Below, one piece after another: positions 1-6,147 of a stretch of DNA of 9,500 nucleotides (its first letter is position 1; the number at the start of each line of letters is the position of its first letter). The notes beneath the pieces were generated by a model that made no database searches, was not told the DNA's origin, and saw only the letters and a program-made list of their open reading frames with translations. Position numbers and translations under genes: made by a program. Location: assembly GCA_037440105.1 (NCBI GenBank), contig JBBIUS010000027.1, forward strand, positions 1 to 9,500, read 5' to 3'. This stretch comes from JBBIUS01 sp037440105 (GTDB lineage: Bacteria > Patescibacteriota > Patescibacteriia > XYB2-FULL-38-15).

Positions 1-383
1 AAGGCAAAAAAGCATGGGTTGTAAATGTGCCAAAAAAGCCTGCTCTGCTTTGTAAAAAACCTTACGCTCTTTTGGATATTGGTCCTGAGACAATTAAAAA
101 ATACGCCCAAATTATCAGGCGGGCGCAGACCTTAGTTTGGAACGGACCAATGGGCTATTTTGAAATCCCAAAATACAGCCACGGAACAATTGCCCTTGGT
201 CAACTTATCGCGGCTCGCTCAAAGGGAAAAGTTTTTGGTGTAGTCGGCGGTGGGGAAACAATCTCTGCAATAGAAAAAACCGGCATGTCAGGTTATGTTG
301 ACCATATTTCAACCGGTGGGGGAGCAATGCTTGAATTTTTAGAAGGGAAAGTATTGCCGGGAATTAAATCATTATTAAAATAA
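1..383 (+). CDS. pgk: Phosphoglycerate kinase, C-terminal part (5' end outside window)
   Basis: Phosphoglycerate kinase transfers phosphate from 1,3-bisphosphoglycerate to ADP, giving ATP and 3-phosphoglycerate in the cytosol. The reading frame is open from position 3 and gives 126 residues before a TAA stop; a full enzyme is about 390-400 residues, so this is roughly the last third. Visible family signatures are DIGPETI, the WNGPMGYFE stretch, the glycine-rich nucleotide-binding loop GVVGGGETISAI, and the C-terminal HISTGGGAMLEFLEGK motif. The nucleotide loop reads GGGET where GGGD(S/T) is usual, a conservative Asp-to-Glu change at a position that normally helps bind Mg-nucleotide. The GTG at 27 is not the start, because the frame continues upstream of it. 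The next glycolytic steps are encoded by eno and the two gpmI genes downstream. Identification is very secure; the start cannot be seen. Confidence 0.97.
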   Translation, partial: GKKAWVVNVPKKPALLCKKPYALLDIGPETIKKYAQIIRRAQTLVWNGPMGYFEIPKYSHGTIALGQLIAARSKGKVFGVVGGGETISAIEKTGMSGYVDHISTGGGAMLEFLEGKVLPGIKSLLK

Positions 384-474
384 CAATTAACAATTAACTT
401 TTAACAACTAACAATTTACTTTTTAACGCATTACGCAAAGTTACCGGTTAACTGTTAATTGTCACCCGTTAAAC
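384..474. repeat. Opposed 7-bp repeat arrays between pgk and the SIMPL gene
   Basis: Starting on the base after the pgk stop there are six consecutive heptamers in register (384-425): CAATTAA, CAATTAA, CTTTTAA, CAACTAA, CAATTTA, CTTTTTA. After a 14-base spacer (426-439), five heptamers beginning GT(T/C)A follow (440-474): GTTACCG, GTTAACT, GTTAATT, GTCACCC, GTTAAAC, ending two bases before the ATG. The arms are in opposite orientation: 384-398 and 447-461 are reverse complements with one mismatch in 15, so the transcript could form a stem with a 48-base loop. No Shine-Dalgarno sequence or clear promoter is seen. The function is unknown. Confidence 0.85.
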
Positions 475-476
475 TT

Positions 477-1244
477 ATGGATCAATTTTGGCCAACGTGG
501 AAAACTAATAAACTTTTTACTGTTGCCATGCTTTTGTTGATACTCGGTATTTTGGTTGTTTTAGGCACAGTGGTCGCTAAAAATTTGAAAGGTTATCGGT
601 ATATTGGCAAGCCAACTGCAGAACGCGACACAATCACTATTTCTGGGCAGGGTAAAGTTACCGCTGTTCCAGATATTGCAGTCATTGAAGTTGGCTTAGT
701 GACAGAAAAACCTAATGTTGCTAGTGCTCAAAAAGAAAACACAGAGAAAATGAATCGTTTAATTAAAAAAGTAAAAGAATTAGGTGTGGAAGATAAGGAC
801 ATTCAAACAAGTTATTATAATATTTATCCGCAATACGATTGGCCAAACGGAAAACAAGTCCTCCGAGGTTATCAAGTAAACCAAGGAATCTCAATTAAAA
901 TTAGAAATTTAGATAAAATCGGCGACATTTTGGCCGCAGCCGGCGAAGGCGGGGCAAATCAAGTGAGCGGTTTGTCATTTAATATTGACGATCCAGAAGA
1001 ATTAAGGCAGGAAGCAAGAATTAAAGGCCTGGAAAACGCAAAAGAAAAAGCAGAAGCCCTGGCAAAAGTTGCTGGAGTAAAATTGGGAAAAATTGTTTCG
1101 TTCAGCGAATATTCTGAGATTCCGCCTGTGCCGTATAAAGCCTATGAAGGTCTTGGTATCGGTGGCGGGGGCGCAGCGCCTGAAATTGAAAGAGGAACTT
1201 TGGATGTTGTAGTTAATGTGACAGTAAGTTACGAGATAAAATAA
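477..1244 (+). CDS. SIMPL-domain (DUF541) protein with N-terminal membrane anchor
   Basis: The protein has 255 residues from the ATG at 477. A TTG lies 18 bases upstream in the same frame, but it falls inside the repeat array and would only add a short non-family leader, so ATG is preferred. A hydrophobic segment at about residues 13-34, preceded by Lys9 and Lys12, is a single membrane anchor or uncleaved signal; no lipobox cysteine is seen. From about residue 50 the chain matches the SIMPL/DUF541 family: the opening ITISGQGKVTAVPDIAVIEVG strand region, a helix rich in Lys/Glu with KELGVEDKDIQTSYYNIYPQ, the GYQVNQGISIKIRNLDKIG strand, and the AKEKAEALAKVAGVKLGKIV helix. These proteins resemble E. 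coli YggE and the oligomeric BP26 fold and act outside the membrane; their biochemical role is poorly defined. A Gly-rich stretch (GIGGGGAAPE) precedes the last strand. Its position between pgk and eno suggests only co-location, not a role in glycolysis. Confidence 0.9.
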   Translation: MDQFWPTWKTNKLFTVAMLLLILGILVVLGTVVAKNLKGYRYIGKPTAERDTITISGQGKVTAVPDIAVIEVGLVTEKPNVASAQKENTEKMNRLIKKVKELGVEDKDIQTSYYNIYPQYDWPNGKQVLRGYQVNQGISIKIRNLDKIGDILAAAGEGGANQVSGLSFNIDDPEELRQEARIKGLENAKEKAEALAKVAGVKLGKIVSFSEYSEIPPVPYKAYEGLGIGGGGAAPEIERGTLDVVVNVTVSYEIK

Positions 1245-1252
1245 GAAAGGCC

Positions 1253-1323
1253 AATCGCGAAATTAATTACGCGAAAACACGCGAAAAATTTTTGGCGTAT
1301 TTTGGCGTAAAATTTTAGCGATT
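1253..1323. repeat. Long imperfect hairpin of 10-bp units between the SIMPL gene and eno
   Basis: The left arm has two 10-bp units, ACGCGAAAAC (1269-1278) and ACGCGAAAAA (1279-1288). The right arm has the exact repeat TTTTGGCGTA twice (1290-1299, 1300-1309). Bases 1267-1287 and 1290-1310 are reverse complements at 18 of 21 positions, and the similarity extends outward to 1253 and 1323 with a one-base offset. The predicted RNA would be a hairpin with a very short loop. No run of U follows the right arm, so a classical intrinsic terminator is not supported. It could block exonuclease, slow polymerase, or be a neutral expansion. Confidence 0.75.
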
Positions 1324-1341
1324 CACATAACCTTTTAATTT

Positions 1342-2625
1342 ATGTTCAAAATCAAAAAAATAACAGCTCGTGAAATTTTAGATTCACGCGGCAATCCGAC
1401 TATTGAAGCAAAAGTAATTTTAGCCAATAATTTGCAAGGTATTGCTTCTGTTCCTTCTGGCGCTTCGGTAGGAGTTCATGAGGCCGTCGAATTAAGAGAC
1501 GGCGGAAAAAGATATGGCGGAAGAGGTGTATTAAAGGCTGTTGCCAATGTTTCTGGCCCAATCGCAAGATTGTTAAAGGGTTTTGATGTCACAGGGCAGC
1601 AAAAAATTGATGAGGCAATGATAAAATTAGATGGGACAGAAAATAAATCAAAACTCGGGGCCAACGCGATTTTGGCTGTTTCACTTGCTTCAGCTCGTGC
1701 CGCAGCGCATATTCTTGGTGTGCCGCTCTATAAATATATTCGTCGATGTTACAGGTTACAGGTTAAAGGTTACAGGTTACCTTATCCAATGATGAACATC
1801 CTAAACGGCGGCAAGCACGCTGACTGGGCGGTTGATGTTCAAGAATTTATGGTTGTGCCTAAACAAAAAAAATTTGTTGAAAGAGTAAGGTGCGGTGCAG
1901 AAGTTTTTCACGCTCTTGGAAAAATTCTAAAAAAGAAAAATTATACAACTTTGGTTGGCGATGAAGGTGGTTATGCCCCAAAATTAAAAAAGAATAGTCA
2001 AGCATTCGATTTTATTATAGCCGCAATCCGTCAAGCCGGTTACAAAGATGGTCGTGATGTATTTTTGGCAATTGATGCTGCATCCTCAGAGTTTTATAAT
2101 GCAAAACAAAAGAATTATGAATTGAAATTGGAAAAGCGAAGATTCTCTGCAACTAAACTTGCCGAGCTTTACAGCGCTTGGCTTAAAAAATACCCGCTTA
2201 TTTCACTTGAAGATCCTTTCGCTGAAGACGATTGGGAGAATTGGCAGAAGTTTACCCAAAAAATAAAAAACTCAAAAATTGAAAGATTCAAAAATCAAAT
2301 GATAGTAGGCGATGACTTGTTTACAACAAACCCAGCGCGACTTAAAAAGGGAATTAAAATGGGAGTAGCAAACGCAATCTTGATTAAGCTTAACCAAATC
2401 GGAACTTTGACAGAAACCCTTGAAACTGTTAAATTAGCCAGGCAAAATAATTATAAAGTTATTATTTCGCACCGTTCAGGTGAGACAGCTGATGCCTTTA
2501 TTGCCGATTTAGCAGTTGGTGTAAATGCAGATTACATTAAAACCGGCAGCCTTTCGCGAGCCGAGCGCGTGGTAAAGTACAATAGACTAATGGAGATTGA
2601 GGAGGAAATATTTGAATCCAAATAA
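1342..2625 (+). CDS. eno: Enolase (phosphopyruvate hydratase)
   Basis: Enolase dehydrates 2-phosphoglycerate to phosphoenolpyruvate in the cytosol. The 427-residue length fits the family (about 415-435). The N-terminal domain carries REILDSRGNPT and SGASVGVHEAVELRD (Val where Thr is usual in the mobile loop). The barrel keeps the expected active-site residues: His159 (GGKHAD), Glu168 (QEFM), Glu208 in VGDEGGYAP, the metal ligands Asp245, Glu290 (LEDPF) and Asp324 (VGDDLF), the catalytic base Lys349 (LIKLNQIGT), the HRSGE motif at 377-381, and Lys400 (IKTG). The start at ATG 1342 gives the canonical short N-terminus; no Shine-Dalgarno sequence precedes it. Two loops are odd. Residues 136-146 are encoded by a 7-bp tandem repeat, and the stretch before VGDD is seven residues longer than in B. 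subtilis and E. coli enolase as I remember them. Neither touches the listed catalytic residues. It sits directly upstream of two phosphoglycerate mutases. Confidence 0.98.
   Translation: MFKIKKITAREILDSRGNPTIEAKVILANNLQGIASVPSGASVGVHEAVELRDGGKRYGGRGVLKAVANVSGPIARLLKGFDVTGQQKIDEAMIKLDGTENKSKLGANAILAVSLASARAAAHILGVPLYKYIRRCYRLQVKGYRLPYPMMNILNGGKHADWAVDVQEFMVVPKQKKFVERVRCGAEVFHALGKILKKKNYTTLVGDEGGYAPKLKKNSQAFDFIIAAIRQAGYKDGRDVFLAIDAASSEFYNAKQKNYELKLEKRRFSATKLAELYSAWLKKYPLISLEDPFAEDDWENWQKFTQKIKNSKIERFKNQMIVGDDLFTTNPARLKKGIKMGVANAILIKLNQIGTLTETLETVKLARQNNYKVIISHRSGETADAFIADLAVGVNADYIKTGSLSRAERVVKYNRLMEIEEEIFESK
1748..1780 (+). repeat. 7-bp tandem repeat (GTTACAG) inside eno
   Basis: GTTACAG occurs at 1748-1754 and 1755-1761, GTTAAAG at 1762-1768, GTTACAG at 1769-1775, followed by the partial unit GTTAC. 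Three units make 21 bp, so translation gives a 7-residue period, seen as YRLQVKG followed by YRL. It falls between LYKYI and LPYPMMN, a surface loop whose length varies among enolases. The sequence resembles the GTTA-type heptamers of the pgk-SIMPL gap. Confidence 0.85.
2258..2299 (+). repeat. Probable degenerate heptamer insert inside eno (weak)
   Basis: This A-rich stretch reads in steps of seven as AAAAAAT, AAAAAAC, TCAAAAA, TTGAAAG, ATTCAAA, AATCAAA, similar to the A-rich gap repeats but much less regular. It encodes the run KIKNSKIERFKNQ before VGDD. Compared with remembered B. subtilis and E. coli enolases, where about ten residues separate the helix Thr from VGDD, seventeen are present here: seven extra residues, or three heptamers. 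The periodicity alone is not convincing. Confidence 0.4.
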
Positions 2626-2631
2626 CAAAAC

Positions 2632-2713
2632 AACAAGACAACAAAATAACAATTGCTTAATTAATAATCATGCAGCAGTAGTTTAATTATTTTTTTCTTA
2701 TTTTGTTCTTGTT
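2632..2713. repeat. Interrupted inverted repeat filling the eno-gpmI gap
   Basis: Three stem segments pair in order. AACAAG (2632-2637) pairs with CTTGTT (2708-2713); AACAAAATAA (2640-2649) pairs with TTATTTTGTT (2698-2707), with a 2-base bulge between these two on the left; and TAATTAA (2658-2664) pairs with TTAATTA (2683-2689) across a symmetric 8-by-8 internal loop. The apical loop is 18 bases. The left arm is A-rich and the right arm T-rich, as in the other gaps. A run of seven T at 2690-2696 sits inside the right arm rather than after it, so this is not a standard terminator. Confidence 0.65.
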
Positions 2714-2725
2714 TTCTTTAAAAGT

Positions 2726-4288
2726 ATGCCAAAAAATAAAATAAAACCAACAGTTCTTATTATTCTTGATGGTTGGGGAGTTGCCCCTCCTGGTCCTGGC
2801 AATGCTGTGACATTAGCAAAAACCTCAACTATGACAGCGCTTTGGGACCAATTCCCTCACACCTTGCTTTTGGCTCATGGTAAGGCAGTTGGTTTGCCAG
2901 AGCATCAAGAAGGAAACTCAGAAGCAGGGCACATGAATTTATCTGCCGGTTGGATTGTTAAACAAGATGCCATTTATATAAATGAAAGCATTAAAGACGG
3001 GACATTTTTTAAAAATACTGCCTTCTTGGAAGTTTTAAAGCATGCAAAAAAATACAATACAAAAGTACACCTTATGGGTTTACTCTCAAACGGAGAGAGC
3101 GCTCATTCTTATCCTGCTCATATTTATGCCCTTTTAAAATTAGTTTATGAACAAGGAATGGAGAAAGTTTTCCTTCATCTTTTTACAGATGGTCGCGATT
3201 CCTCACGCTACGCAGCAATTAAACTTTTACCAAAATTAAAGGCCCATTTTCATGGTAATGAACAAATTGCTTCGGTTATGGGTCGTTTTTATGCAATGGA
3301 CCGCGTGAAAAATTGGTCAAGGATAGAGAAGGCTTATAACGCTATGGTTTTAGGTGAAGGCATCGCGGCTGAAAGCGTTGAGGCAGGAATTTGCAGCGCT
3401 TATAACCGCGGTGAAACTGATGAATTTATGACCCCGACAGTGATTGTTAAAGACCATAAGCCAATAGCCACAATTGATGACAACGATGTGATAATATTTT
3501 TTAATTTGCGATCAGATCGAGCGAGAGAAATCACTAAGACCTTTGTCCAAAAAGATTTTAACGAAAAAAATTTCGGGTCTTTTAAGCGGAAAAAGATTCC
3601 AAAAAATATTCGTTTTGCGGCAATGACAGATTTTGGTCCGGATTTACCTCATGTTATGACAGCGTATCCGAGCCGGAACATTCTGAGCGCCCTACCAGCA
3701 GTGCTGCGTAATAAAAAACAAATTTATATTGCTGAAGCAGAAAAATACGCTCATGTAACATACTTTTTCAATGGGGGCAATGCTGATCCAATTTATGGCG
3801 AGGAAAGAATTAGAGTGCCATCCCCGCCAATTGCCCATTATGACAAAAAACCAGAAATGAACGCAGAAAACGTTGCTTTTGAAGTTCGGCGCTGTATTGA
3901 CAGCGGACGGTACGATTTTATTACTGTTAATTTTTGCAACCCAGATATGATTGGGCATACAGGAAATTTAGAAGCAGGGATAAAAGCAGTAAAAGCTGTT
4001 GACGCCTGCGTTGGCAAAATTATCAGAGGAATTTTTAGGAAAGAGGGAACTGCTATTATTACCGCTGACCATGGAAATATTGAAGAAATGATCAATATTA
4101 AAACTGGTGAAGTTGACACAGAACATTCAAAGAATCCTGTCCCTTTTATTGTAGTTGGTCCTCGATTTAAAAATTCTCGTCGAAAAAAATTAAGAAAAGG
4201 AATTTTAGCTGATGTTGCGCCGACTATTCTTGATGTGATGGGAATTACAAGACCAAGAGAGATGACGAGAAGGAGTTTGTCGAGCTAA
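2726..4288 (+). CDS. gpmI: 2,3-bisphosphoglycerate-independent phosphoglycerate mutase, divergent copy
   Basis: Cofactor-independent PGM interconverts 3- and 2-phosphoglycerate using two Mn ions and a phosphoserine intermediate. The 520-residue length is normal. The alkaline-phosphatase-like core is intact: Asp15 (LDGWG), the nucleophile Ser65 in GNSEAGH, Asp407 and His411 (NPDMIGHTG), Asp448 and His449 (TADHGN), and His467 (EHSKNPVPF). Substrate-domain residues Asp158 (DGRD), Arg187 and Arg193 (GRFYAMDR), Arg262 and Arg265 (LRSDR) and Lys340 (AEKYAHV) are present. It departs from the consensus near the substrate: GNSEVGH reads GNSEAGH, the usual GAGRIVYQ reads SAGWIVKQ, and the LLSDGGVHSH loop reads LLSNGESAHSY with one extra residue, His127 being the likely substrate His. 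It lies 216 bp before a second, more typical copy. Catalysis by the same chemistry is likely; exact substrate preference is less certain. No Shine-Dalgarno sequence precedes the ATG. Confidence 0.92.
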   Translation: MPKNKIKPTVLIILDGWGVAPPGPGNAVTLAKTSTMTALWDQFPHTLLLAHGKAVGLPEHQEGNSEAGHMNLSAGWIVKQDAIYINESIKDGTFFKNTAFLEVLKHAKKYNTKVHLMGLLSNGESAHSYPAHIYALLKLVYEQGMEKVFLHLFTDGRDSSRYAAIKLLPKLKAHFHGNEQIASVMGRFYAMDRVKNWSRIEKAYNAMVLGEGIAAESVEAGICSAYNRGETDEFMTPTVIVKDHKPIATIDDNDVIIFFNLRSDRAREITKTFVQKDFNEKNFGSFKRKKIPKNIRFAAMTDFGPDLPHVMTAYPSRNILSALPAVLRNKKQIYIAEAEKYAHVTYFFNGGNADPIYGEERIRVPSPPIAHYDKKPEMNAENVAFEVRRCIDSGRYDFITVNFCNPDMIGHTGNLEAGIKAVKAVDACVGKIIRGIFRKEGTAIITADHGNIEEMINIKTGEVDTEHSKNPVPFIVVGPRFKNSRRKKLRKGILADVAPTILDVMGITRPREMTRRSLSS

Positions 4289-4489
4289 ACCAAAAACCAA
4301 AAATTAAAAACACAAACTTAAAAATTTTTAAATTCTAAATTCGAAGCACGAAATCCGCAACAATGTCAAAATTCTAAATTCAAATGTTCAAAACAAGTTT
4401 TGAATTTTGGTCATTTGAATTTGTTTCGGATTTAGGATTTCGAATTTCGGATTTATTAGTTTAATTATTTATATTTTTGGTTTTTGGTT
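4288..4489. repeat. Large heptamer-built inverted repeat between the two gpmI genes
   Basis: The outer arms are a perfect 17-base inverted repeat: 4288-4304 (AACCAAAAACCAAAAAT) against 4473-4489, beginning on the last base of the upstream stop. The inner core pairs 4376-4386 with 4412-4422 (11 of 11) and 4387-4394 with 4397-4404 (8 of 8), with a 7-base bulge at 4405-4411. Between these, both arms are heptamer arrays. On the left are AAATTCT, AAATTCG, AAGCACG, AAATCCG (4330-4357), then TCAAAAT, TCTAAAT, TCAAATG, TTCAAAA (4366-4393). On the right are GTTTCGG, ATTTAGG, ATTTCGA, ATTTCGG, ATTTATT (4423-4457). The whole gap can fold into one hairpin of about 200 nt, and no open frame of note lies in it. 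Confidence 0.85.
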
Positions 4490-4495
4490 TATAAT
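4490..4495 (+). promoter_or_regulatory. Possible -10 hexamer before the second gpmI
   Basis: A perfect TATAAT sits 9 bases before the ATG at 4505. A transcript starting about 7 bases downstream would be almost leaderless, which would fit the lack of a Shine-Dalgarno sequence. No convincing -35 hexamer is visible at the expected distance and the region is very AT-rich, so chance occurrence is quite possible. Confidence 0.25.
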
Positions 4496-4504
4496 TTTTG
4501 ATTT

Positions 4505-6082
4505 ATGACTCGTCCAAAACCAGTTGTGCTTGCTATTTTAGATGGTTGGGGAGTTGCGCCGGAAGGAGAAGGGAATGCGATTGCTTTTGCAAAAACGCCG
4601 AATATAGATAAACTCATTGCGACTTATCCTGCAATGACACTCCGCGCTTCAGGTGATGAGGTCGGTCTTTCTTGGGGGGAAATGGGTAATTCTGAGGTTG
4701 GTCATTTGAACCTCGGCACTGGCAGAATTTTTTATCAAACACTCCCTAGAATTAATAAATCCATTGAAGATGGGTCTTTTTTTGACAATCAAGTTTTGAA
4801 AGAAGCAGTTGCTCACGCAAAGAAAAATAAATCAAATCTTCATATTATGGGTTTAGTAAGTTCTGGGCGAGTGCATTCTACAATCGAGCATCTTTATGCT
4901 TTGCTTGAATTTGTTAGAAAACAAAAATTTAAAAAGGTTTATATTCACGCTTTTCTTGATGGCCGGGATACAATTTACAACAGCGGAATTGATTTTGTTT
5001 CTAAACTTCAAGAAAAAATTAAGGAATGCGGGATAGGGAAAATTGCTACTATTTCCGGCCGTTTTTATGCCATGGATCGAGATAGCCATTGGGATAGAAC
5101 AGAAAAAGTTTATCGGGCAATGGTTTTTGGGGAAAGCGATGAATATTTTTCTGATCCAATTACGGCAATTTCTAGTTCTTATGAAAAGAAGGTATATGAT
5201 GAAGAGTTTGTTCCTGTGGTAATTGCTGAAAAGAAAAAACCAACAGTTTTAGTAAAGGAAAACGATGCCTTGATATTTTTTAATTACCGGGCTGATCGAG
5301 CAAGACAAATTACAAAATCATTTGTCTTAAAAGATTTTGATAAATTTGAAAGACCATTTTTTCAAAATTTATTTTTTGCTGCAATGACTGAATATGAAAA
5401 AGATTTGCCAATAAAAATAATTTTCCCTCCAGAGGAAATTAAAACTTGTTTAGCAAAAGTTTTAAGTGAAAATGGCTTAAAACAACTTCACATTGCTGAA
5501 ACAGAAAAATACGCTCATGTTACTTTTTTCTTTAATGGAATGCAGGAAAAAGAATACGATGACGAAAACAGAATAATTATTCCTTCCCCTCGCGTTGCCT
5601 CGTACGACAAACAGCCAGAGATGTCCGCCCTTAAAATCACAGAACAATTGGAAAAAGAAATTTTAAGCGGAAAATACGATTTTATTGTTGTTAATTTTGC
5701 TAACGCGGATATGGTTGGGCATACTGGAAATTTTGAGGCAACTGTTAAAGCAATAGAAACGGTTGATAAATGCATTGGTCGGCTGTTTAATGTTATTTTG
5801 CCTCTCGGTGGGGTTATGCTTATTACAGCTGACCATGGAAATGCAGAAGAAATTATAAATCTTCAAACCAGCGAAATTGATAAAGAACACAGCACAAATC
5901 CTGTGCCATTTATTTTAGTTGGCAAAGAATGGGAAGGCAAAATTTTAGGTTTTGAAGAAGCAATTGGCGGCGATTTAAGTTTAGTGACGCCAGTCGGCGT
6001 TTTAGCTGATGTTGCGCCAACAATTTTGAAAATCATGGGGTTAGGCCAGCCAACTGAGATGACAGGAACTTCGTTAATATAA
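4505..6082 (+). CDS. gpmI: 2,3-bisphosphoglycerate-independent phosphoglycerate mutase, canonical-like copy
   Basis: This second cofactor-independent PGM has 525 residues and performs the 3-PG to 2-PG step between Pgk and Eno. It matches the family consensus closely: Asp13 (LDGWG), Ser63 in GNSEVGHLNLGTGRI, the substrate loop LVSSGRVHS with His124, Asp155 (DGRD), Arg186 and Arg192 (GRFYAMDR followed by D-S-H-W-D-R), Arg262 and Arg265 (YRADR), Lys335 (AETEKYAHVTFFF), Asp402 and His406 (NADMVGHTG), Asp443 and His444 (TADHGN) and His462 (EHSTNPVPF). A short extension with GGDLSLVTPVG lies just before the C-terminal GVLADVAPTIL motif. It is clearly homologous to the preceding gene but strongly diverged along its length, so the pair is not a recent duplication; separate acquisition or an old duplication are both possible. 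Of the two, this copy is the better candidate for the main glycolytic mutase. The ATG follows TTGATTT with no Shine-Dalgarno sequence. Confidence 0.96.
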   Translation: MTRPKPVVLAILDGWGVAPEGEGNAIAFAKTPNIDKLIATYPAMTLRASGDEVGLSWGEMGNSEVGHLNLGTGRIFYQTLPRINKSIEDGSFFDNQVLKEAVAHAKKNKSNLHIMGLVSSGRVHSTIEHLYALLEFVRKQKFKKVYIHAFLDGRDTIYNSGIDFVSKLQEKIKECGIGKIATISGRFYAMDRDSHWDRTEKVYRAMVFGESDEYFSDPITAISSSYEKKVYDEEFVPVVIAEKKKPTVLVKENDALIFFNYRADRARQITKSFVLKDFDKFERPFFQNLFFAAMTEYEKDLPIKIIFPPEEIKTCLAKVLSENGLKQLHIAETEKYAHVTFFFNGMQEKEYDDENRIIIPSPRVASYDKQPEMSALKITEQLEKEILSGKYDFIVVNFANADMVGHTGNFEATVKAIETVDKCIGRLFNVILPLGGVMLITADHGNAEEIINLQTSEIDKEHSTNPVPFILVGKEWEGKILGFEEAIGGDLSLVTPVGVLADVAPTILKIMGLGQPTEMTGTSLI

Positions 6083-6086
6083 AATT

Positions 6087-6142
6087 AAAAATCAAATATC
6101 AAAAATCAAAAATTTTGCATTTTTCATTTTGAATTTTGCATT
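6087..6142. repeat. Eight in-register heptamers between gpmI and the ATPase gene
   Basis: Four A-rich units (AAAAATC, AAATATC, AAAAATC, AAAAATT; 6087-6114) are followed without a break by four T-rich units (TTGCATT, TTTCATT, TTGAATT, TTGCATT; 6115-6142), then AATTT and the ATG. An 11-base direct repeat, AATTTTGCATT, occurs at 6111-6121 and 6132-6142, exactly 21 bases (three units) apart. The switch from A-rich to T-rich in the middle of the gap matches the opposed-arm layout of the other gaps, although base pairing between the arms is poor here. Confidence 0.8.
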
Positions 6143-6147
6143 AATTT

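Noticed and set aside
27..29. GTG as the start of a short PGK-like gene
   Set aside because: The frame is open upstream to the window edge and the protein is clearly the C-terminal part of pgk, so the gene is cut by the window rather than truncated.
384..474. CRISPR-like array
   Set aside because: The units are 7 bp, adjacent, degenerate and without spacers of 25-40 bp; no cas genes are present.
459..476. TTG start for the SIMPL gene, six codons upstream of the ATG
   Set aside because: The extra codons are made of the heptamer array, and the ATG at 477 gives a typical short N-terminus before the membrane anchor.
1290..1323. Intrinsic terminator after the SIMPL gene
   Set aside because: The hairpin is long but has no GC-rich stem followed by a U-run; the next bases are AGCGATTCACAT. 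No other gap shows a classical terminator either.
4288..4489. Insertion-sequence remnant or MITE suggested by the 17-bp inverted ends
   Set aside because: No target-site duplication is seen, the inverted similarity runs through the whole gap rather than only the ends, and the other gaps have the same plan with different sequences.
2623..6082. Alternative genetic code (TGA recoded, as in Gracilibacteria/SR1)
   Set aside because: All genes read through with the standard code and contain no in-frame TGA; visible stops are all TAA, which is compatible with, but not evidence for, recoding.
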